The notes under the pieces were generated by a model. It had not been told where the DNA came from and did no database searches. It saw nothing but the letters and a program-made list of their open reading frames with translations. From Acidobacteriota bacterium (GTDB lineage: Bacteria > Acidobacteriota > Polarisedimenticolia > Polarisedimenticolales > Polarisedimenticolaceae): a stretch of DNA of 36,557 nt. Position numbers and translations under genes: made by a program. Below, in pieces: positions 9,301-18,300 of the stretch. Where the stretch lies: the NCBI GenBank assembly GCA_029861955.1, contig JAOTYK010000032.1, positions 1 through 36,557 on the forward strand. The letters are read 5' to 3'. Every line of letters starts with the position of its first letter. Within the stretch, counting starts at the first letter, position 1.

Positions 9301-9477
9301 GATGGTCAGCAGATCCAGGGAGAACTCCGGGAAGACCTCCTGACGGATCGCCGAGTCGATGTTGATCTTGCCGAGAGGGAGACCGACGATCGAGACGAGT
9401 CCGCCGACGATCACAAGCACCATGATCAGGTTGGCCGCAACGGTGTTGGTTGCGAACCATTCGATCGCACGATTCAC
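6286..9477 (-). CDS. RND-family efflux pump, inner-membrane transporter (AcrB-like)
   Basis: A 1063-residue protein of usual RND length. It has the two-fold plan: helix 1 (residues about 12-32), a large periplasmic porter domain, helices 2-6, a second hydrophobic helix near 560, a second periplasmic domain, and helices 8-12. The proton-relay motif GIVVDDAIVVAENI in helix 4 keeps both aspartates, as in hydrophobe/amphiphile exporters, rather than the pattern of CusA-like metal pumps. The pump uses proton motive force and works with the adaptor and outer-membrane factor encoded just upstream. The start overlaps the adaptor stop by four bases. Substrates cannot be told from sequence. Its 3' end overlaps arsC tail-to-tail. 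Confidence 0.93.
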   Translation of the reverse strand: MNRAIEWFATNTVAANLIMVLVIVGGLVSIVGLPLGKINIDSAIRQEVFPEFSLDLLTITVPYLGASPEEVEEAVCVRIEEAILGVDGVKRVTSNAAEGMGVATVELMLGEDIRRVLDDVRSRIDAIDTFPAETERPVIRELTNRREVIDIAVSGPADTRALRHLADRVRDDLARLPEITLTEVSTSREFEISIEVSEADLRRHGLTLGFVADAVRRSSLDLPGGQVKTEGGEILLRTSGQAETGVQFESLVLLARPDGTRLLLGDVATVRDGFADTDQWARFNGHPAQIVQVFRVGDQDALSIASAVENYIERVEPTLPEGIELTTWNDASRILRGRRDLLARNGMTGLALVFLNLALFLRFRLSFWVGIGLVIAFLGAFWMMPMLDVSINLISLFAFILVLGIVVDDAIVVAENIHSHQRRHGDMLRGAIEGAQEMAIPVTFAVLTTVAAFSPLLSVPGSTGKVMAVIPLIVIPCLLWSLVESLWVLPAHLAHGDRPLTESHGWLATHWNRVQQGVAGGLRKFIARVYQPALDFALEWRYLTLAVGLALLILTGAMIKSGTVRFIFFPNVESDIIAASITLPPGTPAQQTSEAVRTLEEAAERLRTEVVAETGQDPFVNLVAVVGEHPFSRAQAQNGGGFAAREISANLGELTIELLPSEERSIGSEDLANRWREMAGRIPDAIQTSFTSSLFSPGDDVNVQLTGPDLDELRLVADQLKTELGNFAGVYQISDSFRDGKRQIDLDIKPRAEILGLTRSDLARQVRQAFYGEEAQRIQRGRDDVRVMVRFPEDERRSLANLENMRVRTPSGDEIPFSTVAAVRDGRGYASVRRVDRRRAINVTADVDAAQATPGKIIEQVQRELLPGILRDHPAVGYTFEGQQSEQRETLGGLMRGFVVALIVIFALLAVPLRSYLQPVLIMVAIPFGLVGAVWGHVVLGMPLTILSMFGLVALTGVVVNDSLVLVHHINRQRETASTVFDAVRNSGASRFRPILLTSMTTFFGLVPLMLERSMQARFLIPMAVSVAFGVVFATLITLGLVPSCYLILEDIRGLFSSKRGNV

Positions 9478-10664
9478 GACGGGTCGTCCTCTCCGGCGAT
9501 GCGGACCTGCATGCCGTCCGTCACCGCGGACAGGGGCGAGAGGCAGATTCGATCACCGCTGGACAGCCCGCCCGTAACCAGGATGTCGCTGTCGGTGGCA
9601 CGCAGGACTTGCACCGTTCGAAAACGAAGCCGCCTGTCGTCATCAACCAGCAACACGGTTCCGTCCTGACGCAGCGCAGCGCGAGGAAGCCGTAGGACGT
9701 CTTCGACCTCGCGGCCGATGATCTCCGCCTCGACGAACATCCCGGCGGCCAGAGGGGGGCGTGAGCGTTCATCACCACGGGCATACGGATCGGCCACCTG
9801 CGCGACCGCCGTCACCATCCGGCTGCGTGGGTCGATCTCGCCTTCGGTGCGGACGATGTGGCCCGAGTAGCGATGGGTCTCACCGGCAAACTCCGCCAAC
9901 AGAACGACCTCGGGGCCGGTCAGACGAGCGGAGCCGTCACGGTAGTCCAACGGGAGATCGACGTAGGCCAGTTGCGAGTCTGGGAGCGGAAGACGAACCT
10001 CCGCGTAATCGACGGCATAGACCGTTGCGACCGGGGTTCCCCGATTGACGAATTGACCGATGTCCACATGTTTGACTCGAATGCGGCCCTCGTAGGGGCC
10101 GGCGACCTCGGTGCGGGCGAGGTCGCGCTGAGCACGGGAACGACCGGCGCGGGCCGCCTCTAACGTCGCCTCGGCCTCGGCAACCTGTGGGACTCGCAGG
10201 GTCAACGGCGGTGCCGTCTCGCCGGAGCCAAGCGATTCCCATTCCTGCCGGGCGATCTCGGCCTCGGCAATTTCCCGAGCGAGACGCAACTCGGCCTGTG
10301 CCACCCGGGCGTCGGCCTCGCGAACGATCTCGGTGTAGTCGTGAGAGTCGATCCGCAGGAGTGGAACACCCTTGTCGAAGAACCCGCCGGCAACGAACTG
10401 GGCGCTGACCCACGTCACTCGACCGGACACTTCGGCCACGATCTCGCTCTCTGTCCTGGGGCTCACGGTGCCCTGACTGCGAACCACGAGACGCGTGCTC
10501 TCCGGCTCGACGACCATCGTTCGAACGAGGGGGCGGATCGGTTCCGGGATCTGAGTCTCGGCATCTTTGGCCGTCGCGACCAGGACCCAGGCGATGAGGC
10601 CGAAGATCGCCAGCACGGCGATCGGTGCGACGACTTTGAGGAGAGGGGTCTTGCGTCGAGTCAT
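9474..10664 (-). CDS. RND efflux periplasmic adaptor (membrane fusion protein, HlyD/AcrA-like)
   Basis: A 396-residue protein with one N-terminal membrane helix (about residues 10-30), followed by a periplasmic region. It carries the split lipoyl/barrel-sandwich segments (VSGRVTWVSAQFVAGGFFDK near 80-100 and AGPYEGRIRVKHVDIGQFVN near 190-210) on either side of an Ala/Glu/Arg-rich alpha-helical hairpin (residues about 115-185). A beta-barrel and membrane-proximal domain complete it. This is the order of AcrA/MexA-type adaptors that connect the pump with the outer-membrane channel. It is anchored by a helix and has no lipobox. Four-base overlaps at both ends (with 10661 and 9477) imply translational coupling. 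Confidence 0.92.
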   Translation of the reverse strand: MTRRKTPLLKVVAPIAVLAIFGLIAWVLVATAKDAETQIPEPIRPLVRTMVVEPESTRLVVRSQGTVSPRTESEIVAEVSGRVTWVSAQFVAGGFFDKGVPLLRIDSHDYTEIVREADARVAQAELRLAREIAEAEIARQEWESLGSGETAPPLTLRVPQVAEAEATLEAARAGRSRAQRDLARTEVAGPYEGRIRVKHVDIGQFVNRGTPVATVYAVDYAEVRLPLPDSQLAYVDLPLDYRDGSARLTGPEVVLLAEFAGETHRYSGHIVRTEGEIDPRSRMVTAVAQVADPYARGDERSRPPLAAGMFVEAEIIGREVEDVLRLPRAALRQDGTVLLVDDDRRLRFRTVQVLRATDSDILVTGGLSSGDRICLSPLSAVTDGMQVRIAGEDDPS

Positions 10665-12112
10665 CGGGAAGTCTCCGTCGGATCGATCCGGTCGGAAGCG
10701 CGATCGAACCCACCACCTAGGGCCAGGTGCAGGCTGATGCGATTGTCGAGGAGTTGACGTCGTGCGCCGATGGAACTGGTCAGCGCCTGCAGGGCGCGAG
10801 TCTGACTCTCGAGAACGGTCAGGTAGTCACCGATCCCGTTGCGGTAGCGGTCCTCCGCCAGCCGCACCGCCGCCAGAAGTTGCTCGGAGGCCTGGTTCAG
10901 GTGGCCCAGCCGACGGGCGAGAGCCTCCTCGGCCACCAACGCGGATTCGACCTCGCCATAGGCGCGGAGGGCGGCGGCCTGGAACGCGGCGACCTGCTCT
11001 CGTTGGATCTGCTGGTTGCGTTCGACGTCGGCTCGAAGTCGTCCGCCCTGAAAAATCGGTTGGAAGATCCCGGCGGCGATATTCCATACGCGGAAGTCGC
11101 CGTCGAGGAGATCGCCAAGATCGTCGCTGACGGTGCCGGCCCCGGCGGTCAGCGTCAGCCGGGGATAGAGCGACCGTCTCGCCGCGAGCGTACGTTGCTC
11201 GGCTCCCTGGATCCTTCGTTCCGCGGCACTGAGGTCCGGTCGTCGAGCGATCAGGGTCGCCGGCAAACCGACGGGAATGGACGGTGGGAGGTCCGGTAGC
11301 GGTCCCATCTTCTCCGGACCCGCCAGCCGCCCCGCCGGATAATCGCCGACGAGGATCTCCAACTGCCGCATGGCGGCGTCTCGTTGTTGTCGCCACCGTT
11401 CGACCAGCGCCTCGGCGCCGTGCAGGCTGGAGAGAGCAAGACGCAACTCGATGGCGGGCCTGAGCCCCGACTCGAATCGCGATCGAACCTGCTCGGCGGA
11501 ATCTCTGAAGCTGGTCTCGCTGTCGCGGGCCAACGCAAGCTGATCGTCGGCTTCCAGCAGCGAGAACCATGCGCGCACGGTCTGGGCCACCAGCGAGAGT
11601 CGAGCCCCGCGGTAGTCCGCACGGGTCGCCTGGAAGTCGGCCATCGCGCCACGGGACGCGGCACGGAGACGACCCCAGAGGTCGACCTCCCACTGCGAAT
11701 TGAGCCCGACGCCGTAGCGGCTGGTGGTCGTGCTGAGGACGTTCCCGCTGCTACCGGGAATCGGGAGACCGATGAAATTCTGTCGCTGCCTGGAGAACGA
11801 AGGATCGAAGGAGACCGATGGGCGAAGATCCGCTCCACGGATCCTGGCCTCGGCCGCGGCGCGATCCACCCGGGCGGCGGCGGCTTCGAGGTCTCGATTT
11901 TGCTCCAACGCACGTTCGACCCAGTGGTTGAGTTGGGCATCCCCAAACTGGGTCCACCAGGCATCCGCTTCGAAAGTCTCGGACGCCGGGGTCTGTTCGA
12001 GCGTCGCCGTGAATCGATCGGGAGGCGTGGATGACACCGGCATCGTGACAACCGGAGCACGAGCGCAGCCCACCCCCAGTAGCGCTGCCAGCAAGAAGAC
12101 CGCCGCTCTCAT
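10661..12112 (-). CDS. Outer-membrane efflux lipoprotein (NodT/OprM family, TolC-like)
   Basis: A 483-residue protein with a lipoprotein signal (LLAALLGVGC, Cys at about 16). Two outer-membrane-factor repeats follow, with the expected WWTQFGDAQLNHWVERALEQ near the start and a second half with RPDLSAAERRIQGAEQRTLA. The long heptad-like alpha regions, such as AYGEVESALVAEEALARRLG, form the periplasmic tunnel. The protein would be the exit duct for the tripartite pump. The gene lies between the TetR regulator and the adaptor, overlapping each by four bases. Confidence 0.92.
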   Translation of the reverse strand: MRAAVFLLAALLGVGCARAPVVTMPVSSTPPDRFTATLEQTPASETFEADAWWTQFGDAQLNHWVERALEQNRDLEAAAARVDRAAAEARIRGADLRPSVSFDPSFSRQRQNFIGLPIPGSSGNVLSTTTSRYGVGLNSQWEVDLWGRLRAASRGAMADFQATRADYRGARLSLVAQTVRAWFSLLEADDQLALARDSETSFRDSAEQVRSRFESGLRPAIELRLALSSLHGAEALVERWRQQRDAAMRQLEILVGDYPAGRLAGPEKMGPLPDLPPSIPVGLPATLIARRPDLSAAERRIQGAEQRTLAARRSLYPRLTLTAGAGTVSDDLGDLLDGDFRVWNIAAGIFQPIFQGGRLRADVERNQQIQREQVAAFQAAALRAYGEVESALVAEEALARRLGHLNQASEQLLAAVRLAEDRYRNGIGDYLTVLESQTRALQALTSSIGARRQLLDNRISLHLALGGGFDRASDRIDPTETSR

Positions 12113-12759
12113 CGCGGGATCGCGTCGCTACGCATGCCGGCGCAGGTGAAGCCGACCAGGTGGCGGATCGTCAATTCGACATCGTCGTCGTAGGACAGCC
12201 CACCCGGAAGGCGTGGCATGTCGTGGGACCAGAGAATCGTATGGGCCATCAGCCCGGCCATGAAGAGGAATCGCCAGTGGATCTCATCCGGGGGCAGGTC
12301 GGGTAGTCGGGACGAGAGAGCCCGGGAGAAACGTGCCACGACGTCGCGGAACTGATCGACGAACTGCTCCTTCAGTCGAGCGTCCGGCTGGTTCATGACG
12401 TTCCCCAGAAGCCGAGAGACCGAACCCTTTTGATCCCACTGATGACACATGCGCAGGGCGGGACCGACGAACGCCTCCACCACCGATTCCAGCGAGACCG
12501 GATCGACCTGCTGCTCGACCCGATCGAGCGCCGCCATGCGGGCCTCGTTGATCGGACCCAGCCGGCGCTTGAAGATCTCCTGGATCAAGCGCTCCTTGGA
12601 GCCGAAGTGGTAGTTGACCGACGCCAGGTTGGCTTCGGCTGCGGCGGTGATATCCCGAAGGGAGGTCCGGTTAAAGCCCTGATCGGCGAACAGTCGTTCC
12701 GCCGCATCCAGCAGCTTTTCCCTTGTGCCTTGACCCTTCTTCTCGCTGGCGGTGGTCAC
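12109..12759 (-). CDS. TetR/AcrR-family regulator of the efflux operon
   Basis: A 216-residue protein. The N-terminal TetR helix-turn-helix (about 13-60) is very typical: TREKLLDAAERLFADQGFNR, then TSLRDITAAAEANLASVNYH, FGSKERLI. The C-terminal all-helical ligand domain is divergent, as usual for the family. It is the first gene of the minus-strand operon; its stop overlaps the outer-membrane factor start (ATGA). Twelve bases upstream of its ATG lie two palindromes that overlap the promoter's start region, so autorepression of the whole operon and release by a pump substrate is the likely model. The inducer is unknown. Confidence 0.92.
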   Translation of the reverse strand: MTTASEKKGQGTREKLLDAAERLFADQGFNRTSLRDITAAAEANLASVNYHFGSKERLIQEIFKRRLGPINEARMAALDRVEQQVDPVSLESVVEAFVGPALRMCHQWDQKGSVSRLLGNVMNQPDARLKEQFVDQFRDVVARFSRALSSRLPDLPPDEIHWRFLFMAGLMAHTILWSHDMPRLPGGLSYDDDVELTIRHLVGFTCAGMRSDAIPR

Positions 12760-12771
12760 GGGCCACTCCCG

Positions 12772-12800
12772 ACAAACGTTTGTTTCAAACGACTGTTTGA
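12772..12800. promoter_or_regulatory. Candidate TetR operator: two adjacent palindromes
   Basis: ACAAACGTTTGT (12772-12783) is a perfect 12-base palindrome. TCAAACGACTGTTTGA (12785-12800) is a second dyad with six-base arms around a four-base spacer. Both share the half-site CAAAC/GTTTG. They lie between the tetR start codon and the predicted -10 element, where repressor binding would block transcription. TetR-family repressors often bind such dyads as one or two dimers. Confidence 0.7.
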
Positions 12801-12829
12801 ATGTTAGTCGAGGGCCCCCTCCTCGTCAA
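12801..12829 (-). promoter_or_regulatory. Predicted sigma70-like promoter of the tetR-efflux operon
   Basis: Read on the minus strand, TTGACG (12829-12824) and TAACAT (12806-12801) are separated by exactly 17 bases. The -35 matches consensus at five of six positions and the -10 at four of six. The promoter sits inside the last codons of the upstream amidohydrolase gene and immediately before the operator palindromes. Prediction by eye only. Confidence 0.5.
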
Positions 12830-14549
12830 GGACGTCTCTTCGATAGCGGATCTTCCCGCCCACCATCGTCAGCCGTACTCGGATCTCGGGAATCCGCTCC
12901 TCGGGTACCGTGAGCAGGTCGTCGGAGAGAACGACGAGATCGGCCAGCTTGCCGACGGCCAGCGAGCCGACCCGGTCCTCCATCCGCGCTGCATACGCCG
13001 CATCCAGCGTCGCCGCCCGCAAGGCCTCGAGCCGCGTCATCGCCTGCTCGGGGTAGAACGGATCCCCGCCTGCCGGGCGTCGCGTCACCGCGCTGTAGAA
13101 GTTGGCCAACGGATCGACATCCTCGATCGGCGCGTCGGTCCCATTGATCACCACGGCACCGCTGTCACGAAGCGATCTCCAGACGTACGCCCCTTCCCGC
13201 GATCGCTGGTCTCCCAGGCGAGTCGGGACCCAGGACGCGTCGGAGGTGCAGTGAACTCCCTGCATCGCCGCGATGACCCCGAGCTCCGCGAATCGCGGGA
13301 TGTCGTCGGGGTGTAGATGCTGGACATGCTCGATCCGCCAGCGCAGGTCGTTGACGTCGGGATACTCGGCGAAGATCCGTTCGAAGAGATCGAGCGTCTC
13401 CCGATTGCCCCGATCTCCGATGGCGTGCACACAGAACTGAAATCCGTGCTCGAGGGCGATCCGGGCCGTCTGTTCGATGGACTCGATGGAGTGGGTGTTG
13501 AGGCCCGAGGTCTCGGGGAGGTCGTTGTAGGGTTCCAGGAGCCAGGCACCGTGACTGCCCAGGGCCCCGTCCATGTAACGTTTGATGCCACCCACGGTCA
13601 GGTAGCCGTCGCCGACGCCGTCCCAACGGTAGTCGCCGGCGCGCTCCGCCAACTCCTGATTCGATCCCTCGAGCATCACCCACAGACGGACCGGAAGTTC
13701 CCCGGAGTCCGCCATCTCGCGCAAGACATCCACCGTGAGGAAGTCCGATCCCGCATCGTGAAAGCCGGTGATCCCGTTTCTCAGACACTCCTCGGCGGCC
13801 AGCTCCACCTCTCGCCGACGGAGACGACGGCTCGTCTCGGGGTCGGCTCCCTCCTCGGCGGCGGCCTGAACAGTCAGCGCCAGTCCGTAGGCAGTTTCAC
13901 GGAGGACGCCCGTGGGGCGACCATCGGGGTGACGGAGGATCTTGCCACCGACGGGATCGGGCGTGTCGGCGGTGATCCCCGCCAGCTCCAGGGCCACGGC
14001 ATTGATCAGCCCCGCGTGGCTGCCGGCGGAATGTTTCAGCAGGACGGGGTGGTCCGGCACCCGGCGACTCAAGGAGTCATGGACCGGGTAGCCCTCGACG
14101 GTCACGGCCGGGCGTTGGTCCCACTCGTCCTGGTGCCAGCCCCAGCCGAGGACCCACTGACCTGGATTCGTACGAGACGCGGCGTCCGCCACCAGATCGA
14201 TCACCTCGTCCCAGCTCCGGGCGGCGCGTAGGTCGACGTTCTGGAGCGCCCTGCCGATCCCGGTAAAATGCCCGTGCCCTTCGATGAAGCCCGGGACGAC
14301 CCGTTGTCCCTCTAGATCGACGATCTCGGTGTTGGACCCGGCCAGCGCGGTCACCTCCGCCGTCGATCCCACCGCGACGATCCGGTCACCGGAGATCGCG
14401 AGGGCCTCGGCTTCGGGGATTTCGACGTCCATGGTGAGGATCTTGCCGCCATGCAGGATCCGATCGGGCCCGGCAGGGGGGGGCGCACAGGCCGTCCCCA
14501 GGACCAGAACTGAAAGAACGACCCGATTCCAGATCATTTCGTGACGCAT
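12804..14549 (-). CDS. Metal-dependent amidohydrolase, YtcJ-like, predicted lipoprotein
   Basis: A 581-residue protein. The N-terminus has a lipoprotein-type signal (VVLSVLVLGTAC, Cys at about 21), so it is probably exported and lipid-anchored, whereas many family members are cytosolic. The amidohydrolase fold is seen in DRILHGGKILTMD, the metal-binding HxH in PGFIEGHGHF, LKHSAGSHAGLIN, FCVHAIGDRGNRETLDLFE, WRIEHVQHLHPDDI and GTDAPIEDVDP. A closing KLADLVVLSDD returns to the small beta domain. The reaction is hydrolysis of an amide or related bond; the substrate is unknown. The ATG at 14549 has GGGAG about six bases upstream. The gene is divergent from the respiratory operon and probably separate from the tetR operon, whose promoter lies in its 3' end. 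Confidence 0.87.
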   Translation of the reverse strand: MRHEMIWNRVVLSVLVLGTACAPPPAGPDRILHGGKILTMDVEIPEAEALAISGDRIVAVGSTAEVTALAGSNTEIVDLEGQRVVPGFIEGHGHFTGIGRALQNVDLRAARSWDEVIDLVADAASRTNPGQWVLGWGWHQDEWDQRPAVTVEGYPVHDSLSRRVPDHPVLLKHSAGSHAGLINAVALELAGITADTPDPVGGKILRHPDGRPTGVLRETAYGLALTVQAAAEEGADPETSRRLRRREVELAAEECLRNGITGFHDAGSDFLTVDVLREMADSGELPVRLWVMLEGSNQELAERAGDYRWDGVGDGYLTVGGIKRYMDGALGSHGAWLLEPYNDLPETSGLNTHSIESIEQTARIALEHGFQFCVHAIGDRGNRETLDLFERIFAEYPDVNDLRWRIEHVQHLHPDDIPRFAELGVIAAMQGVHCTSDASWVPTRLGDQRSREGAYVWRSLRDSGAVVINGTDAPIEDVDPLANFYSAVTRRPAGGDPFYPEQAMTRLEALRAATLDAAYAARMEDRVGSLAVGKLADLVVLSDDLLTVPEERIPEIRVRLTMVGGKIRYRRDVLDEEGALD

Positions 14550-14625
14550 TCGGGGCTCCCGATAGGGCAGAATATCGACTCGCCGATGGCCAATTTAACA
14601 GGCATTTCGATTCTAAAGACCTCTC

Positions 14626-14654
14626 TTGCCAGCGAAAGTTGGCATCGCTATGAT
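14626..14654 (+). promoter_or_regulatory. Predicted promoter of the ACIII-caa3 respiratory operon
   Basis: TTGCCA (14626-14631) and TATGAT (14649-14654) are 17 bases apart, a good sigma70-like match. A small dyad, TGCCA (14627-14631) and TGGCA (14640-14644), overlaps the -35 and spacer and could be a regulator site. The predicted start of transcription, near 14661, would leave only about eight bases before the actA ATG, and no Shine-Dalgarno sequence is visible there. Confidence 0.6.
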
Positions 14655-14668
14655 GCCCCCGCCAAATC

Positions 14669-15328
14669 ATGAGCAATCAAAAATCCCCGTTAATCTTTCC
14701 GCCCTGGCTGGACGCCATCCGTCCGGTCGTGGGAGCCGTCGCCTTCGGCGTCGTACCGGTCTACCTGGTGCTGCTGGTCTGGTTCGGTGCGTCTCCCAAG
14801 ACGACGGACGTGGGCTACCAGCCGGAGCAGCCGGTGCCGTACTCCCATGCGGTCCACGCCGGGGAGTTGGGTATCGACTGTCGGTACTGTCATTCCACCG
14901 TCGAAGAGTCGGCCCACGCCTCGATCCCGCCGACCTCGACGTGCATGAACTGCCACAGCGCGATCCACACGGAGAGTGAGAAACTCGAACCGGTCCGGGC
15001 CAGCTACGAGAGTGGGCTCCCGGTTCACTGGATCCGGGTCCACGACCTACCGGACTACGCGTACTTCAACCACAGTGCCCACGTGCGTCGTGGTGTCGGG
15101 TGTGTATCGTGTCACGGGCGCATCGACACCATGGAGGTCGTCCAGCAGGACCAACCTCTCAGCATGGGCTGGTGTCTCGACTGCCATCGCAACCCCGCCC
15201 CTAATCTCCGTCCCCTCGACAAGATTACCGACATGACCTGGAAGGCCGGTTCCGAAGAGGAACAGCGACAGCTCCAGGAGAGTCTCGGCGTCGAGGCCAG
15301 CGAGGACTGCAGCACATGTCATCGATGA
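14669..15328 (+). CDS. actA: Alternative complex III subunit A, pentaheme cytochrome c
   Basis: A 219-residue protein with one N-terminal membrane anchor (residues about 18-42) and a periplasmic domain with five CXXCH heme sites: CRYCH, CMNCH, CVSCH, CLDCH and CSTCH, the last at the extreme C-terminus. This matches the ActA subunit of alternative complex III, which carries electrons from the iron-sulfur/quinol part towards a cytochrome c or oxidase. It is the first gene of the long plus-strand operon. The start has no Shine-Dalgarno sequence. The stop overlaps the start region of actB. Confidence 0.95.
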   Translation: MSNQKSPLIFPPWLDAIRPVVGAVAFGVVPVYLVLLVWFGASPKTTDVGYQPEQPVPYSHAVHAGELGIDCRYCHSTVEESAHASIPPTSTCMNCHSAIHTESEKLEPVRASYESGLPVHWIRVHDLPDYAYFNHSAHVRRGVGCVSCHGRIDTMEVVQQDQPLSMGWCLDCHRNPAPNLRPLDKITDMTWKAGSEEEQRQLQESLGVEASEDCSTCHR

Positions 15329-18300
15329 AGCACGACGACACGTCCGTACCCGAGTACTGGCGTAGCCTGGACGAGCTTGCCGACTCCGACGACTTTCGGA
15401 CCTTCGTCGAGAACGAGTTCCCGGCCTCGGCGGATCAGATGTTGACGCCGGCCTCCCGTCGTAACTTCCTTAAGTTGATGGGCGCGTCGATGGCGTTGGC
15501 CGGGATGACCGCCTGTCGTTGGCCCAGCGAAGAGATCCTTCCGTTCTCCGAGCGTCCCGAGGGGTTCGTCCCCGGAACCCCCCGACATTTCGCGACGGCC
15601 ATGCAGATCTCCGGGGTCGCCAGCGGTGTCGTGGTCAGCAGCTACGACGGGCGACCGGTCAAGATCGAGGGCAACGAGCTTCATCCCGACAGCCTTGGTA
15701 GTACGGGACTTCTGGCCCAGGCCAGCCTCCTGGAACTCTACGACCCCGATCGCAGCGACCACGTCTGCCGGAAGGGCACCGACGGCGTCGAGACCTCCGA
15801 GTGGGCCGCGTTCGATGCCTTCGCCGACGAGCACTTCGCGGCTCAGGCCGCAAACGGCGGTCGCGAGTTGCGTGTCCTGGCCGGCGCCGACGGCTCGCCG
15901 ACACTGCAGCGGATGCGTCGGCACTTCGCCGAGAGATTCCCTGCGGCGGCATGGGTCGAGTACGAGGCGATCTCACGCGACAACATTCGTCAAGGCGGCC
16001 GACTGGCGTTCGGCCGCGATCTTCGTCCCCACTGGGCGCTCGACCATGCAAGCGTCATCGTCTCGTTCGACGACGACTTCCTGGCCCAGCATCCCAACGC
16101 CGTCCGCTACGCCCGGGACTTCGTGGCCGGTCGCAAGACCGACGACGATCATCACGATGCGTTCAATCGTCTTTACGTCGTCGAGGGCTGTCACACGATG
16201 ACGGGCAGCGTCGCCGACAGACGGATTCCCGTCGACACCCACTCGATCGCCGCCTATGTCGGTTGCGTAGCGGCGCATCTGTTCCTCGAAGCCGGACTCC
16301 AGCTTCCCGCAGGCGTCGGCTCGTTGCGTCAGACCCTCGAGGGTTTCCGCTCCCACGCTCTCTACGCTTCGATCGACGCCTCGCTGATCGTGGACCTGAT
16401 GGCCCACCGGGGAGCGTCGCTGCTGGCAGTTGGCCCCGGACAGCCGGCCGAGATCCACGCCCTGGTCGGCGTCCTGAACATGGCCCTGGGCAACATCGGC
16501 AAGACGTTGACCTTTACCGCAGAGAGCGATGCGAACCGTCCTCATCACGTCGATGCGATCGCGGGTCTCGTCGAAGAGATGCAATCCGGTCAGGTCGATA
16601 CGCTGGTCATCCTTGAGGGGAACCCGCTCTACGACGCCCCTGCCGATCTGAATTTCGCCTCCGCGCTCGAGAAGGTCGGCACCGTGATCCGGGCTGGCCG
16701 ATACGTCGATGAGACGTCTGCGGTGGCCGACTGGCATCTGCCGCTGGCCCACTACCTGGAGACATGGGGCGACGCCCGCGGCTATCGGGGGACCTACAGC
16801 GTCACCCAGCCACTGATCGATCCGCTCCGCAACGGTCGTTCCGCCATCGAGATCCTGGCCACACTGGTGGGAGAAGCCACCGGCGGCTACGACGCCGTAA
16901 AGAGCACCTTCGCCCAGCAAATCGGTGACGAAGCGTGGCGTGGCGCGTTGCACGACGGGCTCGTTCGTGACTCCGAGTTGGCGACGACGCAGCCGGGACA
17001 GCTCGCCGACGGTTGGGTCTCTTCGTTAAGTTCGTTTGCGACGGCCGCCGAGGCCGGTTATCGCGTCGTCTTCCTCACCGATGCGCGGGTTCGCGACGGC
17101 CGCTTCGCCAACAACGGTTGGCTCCAGGAAGTTCCCGACAGCGTCACGAAGCTCACCTGGGATAACGCGGCGCTTGTCGGAGTCGCCACCGCCAAGGCGA
17201 TCGGTGTGAAGCACGGGCAGATGCTGCGTGTCGAACACGGCGGCCACAGTCTGGAGCTTCCGGTCTACATCCTTCCCGGCCAGGCGCCGGAGACCATCGG
17301 CGTGGCGCTTGGCTATGGACGACGTCACGGAGGACAGATCGCTACCGACGCCGGCTTCGATGCCTACCCGCTGAGAACCCGCGAGGCGATGGCCTGGGCT
17401 GCGGTTCAGGTTCAGCCGATGGCCGGGTCCTTCAAGTTGGCGACCACCCAGAACCACTGGGCGATCGACCCCATCGGGACCGACACCACCGAGGAGCGAG
17501 TTCCGATCCTGGTCCACGAGATCGACATCAAGGACCTCCACGGGGGGCACGACGATCACGGCGAAGGCGGCGGGGGGCACGGATCCCACGAGGTCAACCT
17601 CTGGCAACCCCACGAATACGAGGGTTACAAGTGGGGCATGACCATCGACCTGAACGACTGTACGGGTTGCAACGTCTGTATCGTCGCCTGTCAGTCGGAG
17701 AACAACATTCCGGTCGTAGGTCGCGACGAAGTGATCCGCGGTCGCGAGATGCATTGGATTCGCGTCGATCGCTATTTTCAGGGCGACGCAGACGCGCCGT
17801 CGATCTCGTTCCAGCCTGTCACCTGCCATCACTGCGAGAACGCCCCGTGTGAGCAGGTCTGTCCGGTAGCGGCCACGGTACACGACGCCGAGGGGCTGAA
17901 CGTGATGGTCTATAACCGTTGCATCGGCACTCGTTACTGCGCCAACAACTGCCCGTACAAGGTGCGTCGCTTCAACTACTTCAACAACCATCTCGATCAG
18001 TCGCCGATGGAGACGATGATCTACAACCCGCAGGTCTCCAAACGATCGCGGGGTGTGATGGAGAAGTGCACCTTCTGCACCCAGCGGATCGCTGCCGCCA
18101 AGATCACCGCCGGCAACGAGGATCGTAAGATCCGCGACGGCGAGGTCGTGCCGGCCTGTGCCCAGGCCTGCCCGACCCGTGCCATCACGTTCGGCGATCT
18201 GAACGACGAGGGTAGTCGGGTGCTTGCGAAACAGAAAGATCCGCGGGCCTACGCCATGCTCGAAGAACTAAACGTTCGTCCTCGACTGCGTTACCTGTCC

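Noticed and set aside
15973-16953. Minus-strand open frame of 326 codons in actB
   Set aside because: Antisense shadow of the molybdopterin-like half of ActB.
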